Source: CAZVNZ01 sp964628515
GTDB lineage: Bacteria > Bacillota > Clostridia > Christensenellales > Christensenellaceae
DNA length: 64,000 bases
Direction of reading: 5' to 3'
Assembly: GCA_964628515.1 (NCBI GenBank)
Contig: CAZVNZ010000004.1
Coordinates: 62,001-126,000 of the forward strand
In this document: piece after piece, positions 26,427-33,920 of the stretch
How positions within the stretch are numbered: the stretch's first letter is position 1
Layout of the letters: every line of letters starts with the position of its first letter
Translations under genes and position numbers: made by a program
The notes under the pieces: generated by a model
Told to the model about the DNA's origin: nothing
The model's database searches: none
What the model saw: only the letters and a program-made list of their open reading frames with translations

Positions 26427-27596
26427 TTACAGTTCCGCTTTAATTGCATCCACCATATCTAATCTTTCCCAAGGCAAATCCAGCTCGTTTCTGCCAAAAT
26501 GCCCGTATGCCGCCGTTTGCTTGTATATGGGGCTTCTTAGCTTTAATCTGTCTATAATTGCTTTAGGACGTAAATCAAACAATCTTGTAACAATATCTGC
26601 AATTTCAGTGCCGTGACGTTTGCCTGTGCCAAAAGTTTCTACAAATATAGAAACGGGGTTTGCCACACCTATTGCGTATGCAAGTTGAATTTCGCATCTG
26701 TCCGCAAGGCCTGCCGCTACTATGTTTTTAGCCACGTAACGAGCCGCATAAGCCGCACTTCTGTCCACCTTTGTGGGATCCTTCCCCGAGAACGCTCCGC
26801 CACCGTGTCTGCCCATACCGCCGTATGTGTCTACGATTATTTTTCTGCCTGTAAGTCCGCTGTCTCCCTGAGGCCCGCCAATAACAAATCTGCCGGTGGG
26901 GTTAATGAAAAACTTGGTGTTTTCGTCTATCATATCCTCGGGTATTATAGGATTTATTACATGGGAGATGATGTCGTTTCTAATTTGGTTTTGGGTAATT
27001 TCCGGGTTGTGTTGGGTGGAAATTACAACCGCATCTATTCTAATGGGTTTCCAATCTTTGCTGTACTCTACCGTAACCTGACTTTTGCCGTCCGGACGCA
27101 GATAGGCAAGTGTGCCGTTTTTTCTTACCTCCGCAAGTTTTTTTGTTAAACCGTGAGCTAAGTAAATAGGCATAGGCATATACTCGGGAGTTTCGTTACA
27201 CGCATAACCGAACATCATGCCTTGGTCGCCGGCACCGGTATCTTCCTTTTTTTCGTCTCTGGATTCTAAAGATGCGTCTACACCCATTGCAATATCTTTG
27301 GATTGCTCGTCAATAGATGTTATAACACCGCAGGTTTCTCCGTCAAATCCGTATTCCGTTCTGTCAAAACCTATTTCTAAAACAGTTTCTCTTGCAATTT
27401 TTGCTATGTCTACATATGCGTCTGTTGTAATTTCGCCCATTACAAGCACTAAGCCTGTGTTTACGGCTGTTTCGCACGCTACACGTGCGTTGGGGTCTTG
27501 CGCCAAAATTGCGTCTAATACCGCATCTGAGATTTGGTCGCATACTTTATCGGGATGTCCTTCTGTTACTGACTCCGATGTAAATAATCTTCTCAT
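26427..27596 (-). CDS. metK: S-adenosylmethionine synthetase
   Basis: 389-residue enzyme making S-adenosylmethionine from methionine and ATP. Signatures: TSESVTEGHPDKVCDQISDA near residue 5, GAGDQGMMFGYA near 118, the P-loop-like GGAFSGKDPTKVDRSAAYAAR near 258. Length and motif order are standard. Only about 100 bp separate it from the divergent ttcA-like gene, and no SAM riboswitch fits there. Confidence 0.96.
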   Translation of the reverse strand: MRRLFTSESVTEGHPDKVCDQISDAVLDAILAQDPNARVACETAVNTGLVLVMGEITTDAYVDIAKIARETVLEIGFDRTEYGFDGETCGVITSIDEQSKDIAMGVDASLESRDEKKEDTGAGDQGMMFGYACNETPEYMPMPIYLAHGLTKKLAEVRKNGTLAYLRPDGKSQVTVEYSKDWKPIRIDAVVISTQHNPEITQNQIRNDIISHVINPIIPEDMIDENTKFFINPTGRFVIGGPQGDSGLTGRKIIVDTYGGMGRHGGGAFSGKDPTKVDRSAAYAARYVAKNIVAAGLADRCEIQLAYAIGVANPVSIFVETFGTGKRHGTEIADIVTRLFDLRPKAIIDRLKLRSPIYKQTAAYGHFGRNELDLPWERLDMVDAIKAEL

Positions 27597-27664
27597 TCTA
27601 ACCTCCGGTTTTTCTATATTAATAAATAATTATTCATACTGCCAAATATGTTATTAAATAACCT

Positions 27665-27693
27665 TTAATATTATACTACATTTATGCTATAAT
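27665..27693 (+). promoter_or_regulatory. Promoter abutting the ATG of the TtcA-like gene
   Basis: TTAATA (27665-27670), a 17 bp spacer and a consensus TATAAT (27688-27693). The ATG follows after only 6 bp (AGCAAC), so the transcript should begin at the start codon. No ribosome binding site is visible. This is a second likely leaderless gene in the window. Confidence 0.5.
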
Positions 27694-27699
27694 AGCAAC

Positions 27700-28419
27700 A
27701 TGAGAAAAATATTAGGCGCCATTAGGCGTGCAGACGAAAAATTTAATTTAATAGCCCCTAAAGACCGCATTGCAATAGGGTTATCAGGCGGTAAGGATTC
27801 TATGCTATTACTTTACGCATTACAACTTTACAAAATGTATATAAAAAAGGACTACGAAATTACCGCAATAAACATAGATTTAGGTTTTGGCAACTTTAAT
27901 TATAAGGCACTCACAGATTACACGACAAAGCTGGAAATACCTTTAGAAATTGTAAAAACGGACATAAGCGATATTGTCTTTAATATAAGAAAGGAAAAAA
28001 ACCCTTGCTCCTTATGCGCCAAAATGCGTAAAGGCGCTTTTTACGAGACAGCTCAAAGGCTTGGCTGTAACAAAAGTGCTTTTGCCCACCATGCGGACGA
28101 TGCCTCCCAAACCTTTTTAATGAGTTTGATGTACGAGGCACGTATAAATACCTTTTCACCTAAGGCATTTATGTCAAGAAGCGGTGTTACACTAATCCGC
28201 CCTTTAATTTGCGTGGAGGAAAAAGATATTATTACCGCAGTAAAAAAATACGAAATACCCGTTGCCAAAAACCCCTGCCCCATAGATTTTTCTACAAAAA
28301 GAGAGCAGGCAAAACAACTGATATGCCACCTAAACACACTTAACGAAAACTCCGGCAAAAATATTTTTAACGCAATACTCAATACTTCAACATATAATTT
28401 ATGGGATAAAATTAATTAA
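27700..28419 (+). CDS. TtcA/TilS-type PP-loop ATPase (tRNA thiolation)
   Basis: 239 residues. The PP-loop GLSGGKDSMLLLYAL (residues 28-42) activates a tRNA base by adenylation. CSLCAKMRKGAFYETA near 105 and CPIDFSTKREQAK near 190 supply the paired cysteines of the TtcA group, which bind an iron-sulfur cluster and make 2-thiocytidine at tRNA position 32. HHADDASQTFLM near 128 is the conserved metal/AMP region. Some clostridial relatives modify other substrates, so the exact base is not certain. Its 3' end overlaps the converging signal peptidase gene by 8 bp. Confidence 0.8.
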   Translation: MRKILGAIRRADEKFNLIAPKDRIAIGLSGGKDSMLLLYALQLYKMYIKKDYEITAINIDLGFGNFNYKALTDYTTKLEIPLEIVKTDISDIVFNIRKEKNPCSLCAKMRKGAFYETAQRLGCNKSAFAHHADDASQTFLMSLMYEARINTFSPKAFMSRSGVTLIRPLICVEEKDIITAVKKYEIPVAKNPCPIDFSTKREQAKQLICHLNTLNENSGKNIFNAILNTSTYNLWDKIN

Positions 28420-29011
28420 TATATTTTAACTCGTCTATGGGCCAAATTACGGCAATTCCCGTGCCTAAAATATAGTCTTTTGGAATAGGCCCAACAACGG
28501 CGGCTCTGCTGTCTAAGGAGTCTGCACGATTATCACCCATAACAAAGATATGGTCGGCAGGGACTTCGTACCCACCCATATTTGGATAGGGTTGCAGGTT
28601 TATATAAGCCTCGCTTAACGGCTTGGAATTTAAGTACACCACATTGTCTTTGATTTCCACAACATCACCCGGAAGTCCTATAACTCGTTTTACAAACTCT
28701 CCCTTTCTATCGGGGTAATTTACCGTAATAATCTGCCCTCTTTTAGGCAAGCTAAAATATCTGCTTACCTTTTCTACAAGCACACGTTCGTCCGAATATA
28801 ATGTGGGGTACATGGAATTTCCGTCCACCCAAACTATTTGTATTACATAGGTATTCAAAACAATTGCAGAGGCAACCGCAATAAAAATTGTTAATACCCA
28901 CCCTGCCGCAGACAGTCGCAAATGCCTTTTTTTGTGGATTCGCTTGTTGCGTCTGCTGTGTCTTATGGGGCAATGATAATGTTTCCCCATGTACTTATTA
29001 GCTTCATTCAT
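28412..29011 (-). CDS. lepB: Signal peptidase I (short paralogue)
   Basis: 199-residue type I signal peptidase. A basic N-terminus (RRNKRIHKKRHLR) precedes a single membrane helix (about 32-54). The catalytic serine is in DGNSMYPTL near 64 and the lysine in KRVIGLPGD near 108, followed by VFVMGDNRADSLDSR near 160. All catalytic boxes B-E are present. It is 11 bp downstream of a second signal peptidase, a tandem duplication often seen in Gram-positive bacteria. Confidence 0.93.
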   Translation of the reverse strand: MNEANKYMGKHYHCPIRHSRRNKRIHKKRHLRLSAAGWVLTIFIAVASAIVLNTYVIQIVWVDGNSMYPTLYSDERVLVEKVSRYFSLPKRGQIITVNYPDRKGEFVKRVIGLPGDVVEIKDNVVYLNSKPLSEAYINLQPYPNMGGYEVPADHIFVMGDNRADSLDSRAAVVGPIPKDYILGTGIAVIWPIDELKYIN

Positions 29012-29022
29012 ACAAAACTTCT

Positions 29023-29844
29023 TTATTTTTGAATTATGTGCATCTCACTCAGAGGCCAAATTACTGCCGTGCCATGCCCTATAATACTATCTTTGGGGAT
29101 GGGGCCTATGTTGTCCGTTCTGCTGTCTAAGGAATGGGCACGATTATCACCCATAACAAAAACGCTGTCCTTTGGCACAATAGTAGCCGCCATATCCATA
29201 TAAGGCTCTTTGTTGATGTAGTCCTCCTCTAAGGGTACGCCATCTATATATACCGTACTGTCCCTAACCTCCACAGTTTCGCCGGGAGTGCCTATTACCC
29301 GTTTTACGTATGTTCCTGGTTTGTCAGGATACAGCACAATTATAACATCGCCACGTTTTGGCAGGGAGAAATATCTGCTTACCTTTTCTACCGCCACACG
29401 TTGATCCGTATTTAAAGTGGGGTACATGGATTCGCCGTCCACAAGTATGATTTCAAATACAAAAACACGCACAACAATTGCAATGCAGATGGCTATTACA
29501 ATGGAGATAAACCAGCCCAATGCCACTTTACTTTTAGATTGCTTTTTTACCGTTTCTTTTGTTTTTTTGATCCGCCCGAAATCATCGTACTCCACCTTTT
29601 TATTATTAACTTTTGGAATGGGTTGAGTGTAGGGCTCCACCTCTTCTTTAAAGTTGCTAATATCCGATTGGTCTAAATCTTCATATGTCCTGCCCTCTCT
29701 TTGTATTTTTACCGAGAGGGTGTCTTGCCTTTTATTTATAGGAAAAGGTTGCACCTCTTCCGCATCTTTAACCCTGCTTTGCTCTTTAGCACTACCAAAA
29801 GAGTTTTTATCTCTATATTTATTTTGCATAAACTCTAAACACAT
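29023..29844 (-). CDS. lepB: Signal peptidase I with long cytoplasmic N-terminal region
   Basis: 273 residues. About 105 residues of charged, low-complexity sequence precede the single membrane helix (about 107-130); such an extension is absent from the neighbouring paralogue. Catalytic boxes are intact: Ser in DGESMYPTL near 137, Lys in VKRVIGTPGE near 180, and MGDNRAHSLDSRTDN near 233. The first ATG is kept because AAAGGTAGA lies before it; an ATG five codons later is possible. The extension may bind a partner or control localisation, but no motif was recognised in it. Confidence 0.9.
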   Translation of the reverse strand: MCLEFMQNKYRDKNSFGSAKEQSRVKDAEEVQPFPINKRQDTLSVKIQREGRTYEDLDQSDISNFKEEVEPYTQPIPKVNNKKVEYDDFGRIKKTKETVKKQSKSKVALGWFISIVIAICIAIVVRVFVFEIILVDGESMYPTLNTDQRVAVEKVSRYFSLPKRGDVIIVLYPDKPGTYVKRVIGTPGETVEVRDSTVYIDGVPLEEDYINKEPYMDMAATIVPKDSVFVMGDNRAHSLDSRTDNIGPIPKDSIIGHGTAVIWPLSEMHIIQK

Positions 29845-29928
29845 TCTACCTTTATAAAATAATATAATTATTATAACATATCTGTTACAAAATACATATA
29901 TATTTTACAAAAAAGTAAAACTTTAATA

Positions 29929-29957
29929 TTGATTTTAATTTCAAACCATATTATACT
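29929..29957 (+). promoter_or_regulatory. Promoter of the corA leader
   Basis: TTGATT (29929-29934), a 17 bp spacer and TATACT (29952-29957). The transcript should start near 29964, giving a leader of about 120 nt containing a 10-codon ORF and two alternative hairpins before corA. Confidence 0.6.
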
Positions 29958-30003
29958 TATTATTGGATGCTTATGACATCAAAATTTTTTGGAGGTAAAA
30001 AAG

Positions 30004-30036
30004 GTGGACAGCGATCCTTACAGTAGAAATATTTAG
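30004..30036 (+). CDS. 10-residue leader peptide of corA (VDSDPYSRNI)
   Basis: A GTG-initiated ORF 8 nt after a perfect GGAGG (29991-29995). The product is (f)M-D-S-D-P-Y-S-R-N-I. Acidic/Pro-rich nascent starts destabilise ribosomes at low Mg2+; the Escherichia coli mgtA leader MgtL begins M-E-P-D-P and works that way. The stop codon is immediately before the first strand of the anti-sequestering hairpin, so a terminating ribosome would cover it. An overlapping ATG ORF (29973-30026) has no comparable ribosome binding site. Function as a Mg2+ sensor is an inference. Confidence 0.6.
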   Translation: MDSDPYSRNI

Positions 30037-30037
30037 A

Positions 30038-30078
30038 TAGCAGAGCATTTTTTGCGCCTGCTACTTAGAAAGCAGGTG
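30038..30078 (+). promoter_or_regulatory. Mutually exclusive hairpins controlling the corA Shine-Dalgarno
   Basis: Hairpin 1 pairs TAGCAG (30038-30043) with CTGCTA (30058-30063), with inner GCA/TGC pairs. Hairpin 2 pairs CGCCTGCT (30055-30062) with AGCAGGTG (30071-30078), 8 bp with one G-U. Hairpin 2 buries AGGTGA (30074-30079), the corA ribosome binding site 6 nt before the ATG. The two hairpins share CTGCT and cannot coexist. A ribosome at the end of the leader ORF would block hairpin 1 and favour hairpin 2 (corA off); early ribosome drop-off would free hairpin 1 (corA on). Confidence 0.6.
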
Positions 30079-30085
30079 ATTTTCA

Positions 30086-31021
30086 ATGATACAAATCTTC
30101 AGCACGGCTGAAAACAACAAATTAAAAGAAATAGACCAAATTGCAACAGGGTGTTGGGTAAATCTTGTAAACCCCACAAAAGAAGAAATTCAGTATGTAC
30201 AACACACATTAAATATAGAGGAAGAATTTATAAATGCCGCCTTAGACGAAGAGGAGACGGTGCGTATAGATTCCGAGGACGACCAAACCCTTGTTTTAGT
30301 GGATATACCCGTACTAAAGCCGGAGAGTGGTTCTTTTTTGTACACCACCATACCTCTTGCCATAATACTGCTAAAAAAGAGCATAGTAACCGTATGTTTG
30401 GAGGAAACCTCCATTTTGGAGGATTTTTTCAAAAAATCCATGCGCAGTTTCGATACTTGCAAAAAAACACGGTTTTTACTGCAAATACTGTATAAAAACG
30501 CAAGTAAGTATTTACAGTATTTAAAGCAGATAGACAAGGCATCCACACAGGTAGAAACGGCTCTGCATAAATCTATGCGAAACAGAGAGCTTATACAAAT
30601 GCTTCGTTTAGAGAAGTCCTTAGTGTTTTTTGCCACATCACTAAAATCCAACGAAGTTGTAATGGAAAAAATGCTAAAATATTCCATGATAAAAAAATAC
30701 GAGGACGACGTAGATTTACTTGAAGACGTAATTATAGAAAACAAGCAAGCAATAGAGATGTGCACCATATACAGAGACATACTTTCGGGCACAATGGATG
30801 CTTTTGCCAGCGTAATTTCCAACAATTTAAACATTGTGATGAAGTTTCTTGCGGCAATTACAATTATTATTGCAATACCAACTTTATTTGCAAGCTTTTG
30901 GGGGATGAACGTGCCCGTACCCTTCTCGGAGGACTCTAACGGGTTTGTGTGGGTGGTAATAATTGCGGCAGGTGCTGCCGGTGCGGCTGCCTACTTCTTA
31001 TGGCGCAAAAAAATGTTTTAA
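30086..31021 (+). CDS. corA: CorA-type magnesium/divalent cation transporter
   Basis: 311-residue CorA family channel. A large cytoplasmic alpha/beta domain and long helix are followed by two C-terminal membrane segments. The signature GMN is in FWGMNVPVP near residue 274, between TM1 (about 250-270) and TM2 (about 288-305). The short basic tail WRRKKMF ends TM2. CorA forms pentamers that pass Mg2+ (or Co2+/Ni2+). Expression is likely governed by the leader ORF and hairpins just upstream, which fits a Mg2+ feedback. Confidence 0.92.
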   Translation: MIQIFSTAENNKLKEIDQIATGCWVNLVNPTKEEIQYVQHTLNIEEEFINAALDEEETVRIDSEDDQTLVLVDIPVLKPESGSFLYTTIPLAIILLKKSIVTVCLEETSILEDFFKKSMRSFDTCKKTRFLLQILYKNASKYLQYLKQIDKASTQVETALHKSMRNRELIQMLRLEKSLVFFATSLKSNEVVMEKMLKYSMIKKYEDDVDLLEDVIIENKQAIEMCTIYRDILSGTMDAFASVISNNLNIVMKFLAAITIIIAIPTLFASFWGMNVPVPFSEDSNGFVWVVIIAAGAAGAAAYFLWRKKMF

Positions 31022-31085
31022 TGTACATATGTATAGATTTATGGTATTATAAACATTGCTAATAAAAAAAGAAAGGCTGTAAATA

Positions 31086-32369
31086 ATGAAAGAAAAACTT
31101 GTAATCAGAGGCGGAAAAAGACTGTGCGGAACGGTGGATGTTACAGGCGCTAAAAATGCGGCTGTGGCAATTTTGCCTGCAACTATTCTTGCAGGAGGAG
31201 TTTGCGTAATCGAAAATTTGCCTAAGATTGCAGATGTGCTTATACTCAAAAAAATACTTACAGAGCTTGGCGCCCAAACGGAATTTGACGACAACGGAAC
31301 CATGACTGTAGACACAACCAACATTAAGTCCTCTAACGCAAAAATCAACCTTGTTAAAAAACTGCGTGCCTCCTATTATTTTTTAGGTGCGCTTTTAGGG
31401 CGTTTTTCCGAGGCAGAGTTGTTTTTACCCGGTGGCTGTGCAATAGGGCAACGCCCCATAGATTTACATGTTAAAGGCATGGAGTTGCTTGGAGCTAAAA
31501 TTATTACAGAATCGGGAATTATTTCGGGTAGCACTCCCGAGGGGTTGCGAGGTGCGGATATTTATTTAGACACCGTATCTGTGGGCGCTACCATAAACAT
31601 TATGCTTGCCGCCGCCTTAGCCGAAGGGCACACAACCATTTTTAACGCCGCAAAAGAACCTCACGTGGTGGATTTTGCAAACTTTATGGTGTGTATGGGC
31701 GCAAAAATTAAGGGTGCAGGCACGGATATTATTAGAATTACAGGGGTTAAAAAGTTGCACGGTTGTAACTATGCCATAATCCCCGACCAAATAGAGACGG
31801 GTACACTTATGATAGCCGCCGCCGCAACTAAGGGGGATGTTACCATAAACAACGTAATACCCACCCATATGGAGGCGCTATCCGCAAAGCTTATAGAAAT
31901 GGGTGTAACGGTGGAAGAGGGTGCAGATTATCTGCGTGTTTGTTGTAACAAAGATTTAAGAGCGGTTAAAATAACCACCATGCCCTACCCCGGTTTTCCC
32001 ACAGACTTACAACAGCCGACAACGGTACTACTTTCCACGGCAAAGGGCACAAGTGTAATAGTAGAGCGGATATTTGAGTCTCGCTTTAAGCATATAAACG
32101 AAATACGCCGAATGGGCGCAAAGGTTTCCACCGAGGATAAAGTTGCGGTTGTGGAAGGCGTAAAAAAACTGACGGGCGCACCCGTCACCGCCACCGATTT
32201 ACGTGCAGGCGCCGCATTAATCGTGGCAGGTTTAATGGCGGAAGGTGAAACGGAAATCTACGAAATTAAGTACATAGACAGAGGCTACGACCACATAGAG
32301 GACAAGCTAAACAGTTTAGGGGCGGATATTCGCAGAGAGAAAATTATGCCTGAGGACGATATTTATTGA
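31086..32369 (+). CDS. murA: UDP-N-acetylglucosamine 1-carboxyvinyltransferase
   Basis: 427-residue EPSP-synthase-fold enzyme for the first committed step of peptidoglycan synthesis. N-terminal KLVIRGGKRLCGTVDVTGAKNAA includes the conserved Lys-Asn. The fosfomycin-targeted cysteine is near residue 118 in LPGGCAIGQRPIDLH. PGFPTDLQQP near 300 and RAGAALIVAGL near 378 are also typical. Length is standard. A single-gene unit 65 bp after corA, with its own site AAAGGCTG before ATG. It is followed by the tandem toxin/antisense repeat. Confidence 0.95.
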   Translation: MKEKLVIRGGKRLCGTVDVTGAKNAAVAILPATILAGGVCVIENLPKIADVLILKKILTELGAQTEFDDNGTMTVDTTNIKSSNAKINLVKKLRASYYFLGALLGRFSEAELFLPGGCAIGQRPIDLHVKGMELLGAKIITESGIISGSTPEGLRGADIYLDTVSVGATINIMLAAALAEGHTTIFNAAKEPHVVDFANFMVCMGAKIKGAGTDIIRITGVKKLHGCNYAIIPDQIETGTLMIAAAATKGDVTINNVIPTHMEALSAKLIEMGVTVEEGADYLRVCCNKDLRAVKITTMPYPGFPTDLQQPTTVLLSTAKGTSVIVERIFESRFKHINEIRRMGAKVSTEDKVAVVEGVKKLTGAPVTATDLRAGAALIVAGLMAEGETEIYEIKYIDRGYDHIEDKLNSLGADIRREKIMPEDDIY

Positions 32370-32547
32370 GATTTTGGGGAAATCAGAGTTATTAGGAGCA
32401 GTTTTTGGATTGCTTCTTTTTTGTGGGGTATAATATCTCTCACCAAAAATTACAACATTTTTTTCGAAAAACCTCGTTCAACCCAAACAATCCCAAAACT
32501 ATTTAAAATATACAATACACTCCACGCAAATATGTACCCAAACTAAT

Positions 32548-32576
32548 TTTACCAATTCCCATTTAAGTGTTATAAT
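32548..32576 (+). promoter_or_regulatory. Toxin mRNA promoter, unit 1
   Basis: TTTACC (32548-32553), 17 bp, TATAAT (32571-32576). The start is expected near 32583, leaving about 50 nt before the peptide ATG. The leader contains GCGGTTAGC, repeated in the antisense RNA. Confidence 0.6.
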
Positions 32577-32633
32577 AAAATCGGTAGGGAAGATGAGGCG
32601 GTTAGCTACTCTCTTTATAAGGGGGTGGTATTT

Positions 32634-32696
32634 ATGGAGTATGTAATAGTAGTACTGACTATAATTTTACTACTTGTAATATCTGTAAAGAAATAA
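32634..32696 (+). CDS. Type I toxin-like hydrophobic peptide, copy 1
   Basis: 20 residues, MEYVIVVLTIILLLVISVKK: a single membrane-spanning stretch with one acidic residue at the N-terminus and two lysines at the end. The ribosome binding site is AAGGGGGTGG. The combination of small membrane peptide, convergent antisense promoter and shared terminator is that of type I toxin-antitoxin loci (TxpA, Fst, holin-like toxins). At 20 residues it is shorter than most described members. Toxicity is inferred, not shown. An in-frame GTG three codons upstream is an alternative start. Confidence 0.65.
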   Translation: MEYVIVVLTIILLLVISVKK

Positions 32697-32734
32697 CCGT
32701 TCTCAGTTGGCTATGAGAACGGTCGAATTTTTTT
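32697..32734 (+). terminator. Toxin terminator, unit 1
   Basis: CCGTTCTCA (32697-32705) pairs with TGAGAACGG (32714-32722), followed by TTTTTTT (32728-32734). The stem begins at the base after the toxin stop codon. It also lies at the 3' end of the opposing antisense RNA, so it is probably used by both. Confidence 0.75.
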
Positions 32735-32773
32735 CTTCAATTCTATGGGCTAACCGCTAAAAAGTGTTTTCCC
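32697..32773 (-). ncRNA. Antisense antitoxin RNA, unit 1 (predicted)
   Basis: The promoter on the minus strand has TTGTAA (complement of 32803-32808), a 17 bp spacer and TATAAT (complement of 32780-32785). Transcription should start near 32773 with GGTAGGGAAAACAC and run through GCGGTTAGCCC to the shared terminator stem, possibly on into the toxin codons. It is convergent with and complementary to the toxin mRNA 3' region. Exact ends are estimates. Confidence 0.6.
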
Positions 32774-32901
32774 TACCACCATTATAATATCTCTCACCAA
32801 AAATTACAACATTTTTTTCGAAAAACCTCGTTCAACCCAAACAATCCCAAAACTATTTAAAATATACAATACACTCCACGCAAATATGTACCCAAACTAA
32901 T

Positions 32902-32930
32902 TTTACCAATTCCCATTTAAGTGTTATAAT
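32902..32930 (+). promoter_or_regulatory. Toxin mRNA promoter, unit 2
   Basis: TTTACC (32902-32907), 17 bp, TATAAT (32925-32930), identical to unit 1 and 354 bp downstream of it. Confidence 0.6.
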
Positions 32931-32987
32931 AAAATCGGTAGGGAAGATGAGGCGGTTAGCTACTCTCTTTATAAGGGGGTGGTATTT

Positions 32988-33050
32988 ATGGAGTATGTAA
33001 TAGTAGTACTGACTATAATTTTACTACTTGTAATATCTGTAAAGAAATAA
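32988..33050 (+). CDS. Type I toxin-like hydrophobic peptide, copy 2
   Basis: The same 20-residue peptide as copy 1 with an identical leader and ribosome binding site. It is followed by a hairpin with the same stem, extended by one pair (CCGTTCTCAA/TTGAGAACGG, 33051-33076), but a different loop and no long T run. A second short inverted repeat (CTTAAAAA/TTTTTAAG) follows. Confidence 0.65.
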   Translation: MEYVIVVLTIILLLVISVKK

Positions 33051-33127
33051 CCGTTCTCAAATGCCATTGAGAACGGTCGAACTTAAAAACACATTTTTAA
33101 GGGCTAACCGCATCAATCGGTTTCCCT
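33051..33127 (-). ncRNA. Antisense antitoxin RNA, unit 2 (predicted)
   Basis: Minus-strand promoter TTGTAA (complement of 33157-33162), 17 bp, TATAAT (complement of 33134-33139); start near 33127. Its body differs from the unit 1 antisense between GGTAGGGAAA and GCGGTTAGCCC and in the terminator loop, so each antisense may prefer its own toxin mRNA. Confidence 0.55.
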
Positions 33128-33220
33128 ACCACCATTATAATATCTCCCACCAAAAATTACAACAGCTTTTTACAAATTTTTACATAAATCCAAAATCGCA
33201 CCAAATAATAACTACTATTC

Positions 33221-33883
33221 TTAAACATCCCCCAAAGAGTGCACTCCAATAAACTCGCCGTTTGGTGTGTAGTACTCAAAATCTAATGTAATATAACCGT
33301 CATAACCCTTAAGGGATGCATTTTCCGTAATTAAATCGGTAATTTCCTGCCTAACGGTATTTAGTCCTGTATCCTTTTCGATTTCTGTGTTTAATGCGGA
33401 AATTGCCTCGTCTCCCTCTAAAGTCTCAGGCGTATTTAGCGTTAATTCTATAACAATTACATCATCCAAACCGTACATATATGTGTCCAAAACACTATAT
33501 TTAAAGTTTGCATAATTATGCCTGTCCGTTACTACCTTTTCTATATCCCCGTAAAGTTTTTCGTCTTCAATATAGCTTTCCAAATCGTCATAATAGGTGT
33601 CTTGTGGGGGTATGGTGCTCCTAACGTCCGAGTCGTCGTAGTAGTAGCCGTCTTTATAGAATGGGTCGCTGTAATGGTAATTATTGCCTGTTTGAATCTC
33701 ATTTCTGACTGCATACATAATTCCAAAAAAGCCCCACAGCGAAACGATAATGTACACGGCTATGAGTATTAAACTGCCTATGCCGATGCACAAGCCTAAA
33801 GTAAAGTTTTTTCTTTCTTTGTGATTATCCACAGGCACATTAGGCGGTTGTTGCCCTCCCTGCATATTTATATTGTTATCCAT
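33221..33883 (-). CDS. Single-pass membrane protein with external acidic domain, unknown function
   Basis: 220 residues. A short Gln/Pro-rich cytoplasmic start (MQGGQQPPNVPVDN) is followed by a membrane helix (about 29-60) and a Tyr/Asp-rich stretch (PFYKDGYYYDDSD near 75-87). The remaining external part is mixed alpha/beta with no recognised family. The start follows AGGAGGACGTTT. It is 37 bp downstream of the lipoprotein gene on the same strand, so the two are likely co-transcribed. Confidence 0.6.
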   Translation of the reverse strand: MDNNINMQGGQQPPNVPVDNHKERKNFTLGLCIGIGSLILIAVYIIVSLWGFFGIMYAVRNEIQTGNNYHYSDPFYKDGYYYDDSDVRSTIPPQDTYYDDLESYIEDEKLYGDIEKVVTDRHNYANFKYSVLDTYMYGLDDVIVIELTLNTPETLEGDEAISALNTEIEKDTGLNTVRQEITDLITENASLKGYDGYITLDFEYYTPNGEFIGVHSLGDV

Positions 33884-33920
33884 AAACGTCCTCCTGTTTA
33901 TTATGATGATTGGGTTAAAA

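Larger units (their letters stand above)
32431..33137. repeat. Tandem 354 bp repeat carrying a small toxin/antisense RNA locus, two units
   Basis: Unit 1 runs from 32431 and unit 2 from 32785; the second is one base shorter. Each holds a plus-strand promoter, a 5' leader, a 20-codon hydrophobic ORF, a terminator hairpin, and a minus-strand promoter for an RNA overlapping the ORF 3' end. The upstream halves are nearly identical. The terminator stems are kept while loops differ (GTTGGCTA in unit 1, ATGCCA in unit 2), indicating selection on the structure. The sequence GGTAGGGAA...GCGGTTAGC occurs at the 5' end of both the sense and antisense transcripts as inverted repeats. Confidence 0.85.

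Noticed and set aside
27597..27699. Possible SAM riboswitch for metK
   Set aside because: Only about 100 bp separates metK from the divergent gene and no S-box core motifs are visible.
29973..30026. Alternative 17-codon ORF (ATG at 29973) overlapping the corA leader ORF in another frame
   Set aside because: Its only upstream purine stretch is a weak TTGGA, whereas the GTG ORF has GGAGG at ideal spacing; kept as a lower-ranked alternative.
30998..31348. Minus-strand open frames opposite murA and corA and similar long antisense frames elsewhere
   Set aside because: They lie opposite clearly conserved genes, lack ribosome binding sites and show no family motifs.
32431..33137. CRISPR array or IS element as explanation of the 354 bp tandem repeat
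   Set aside because: Only two long units with internal promoters, ORF and terminator; no short repeats with spacers and no transposase.
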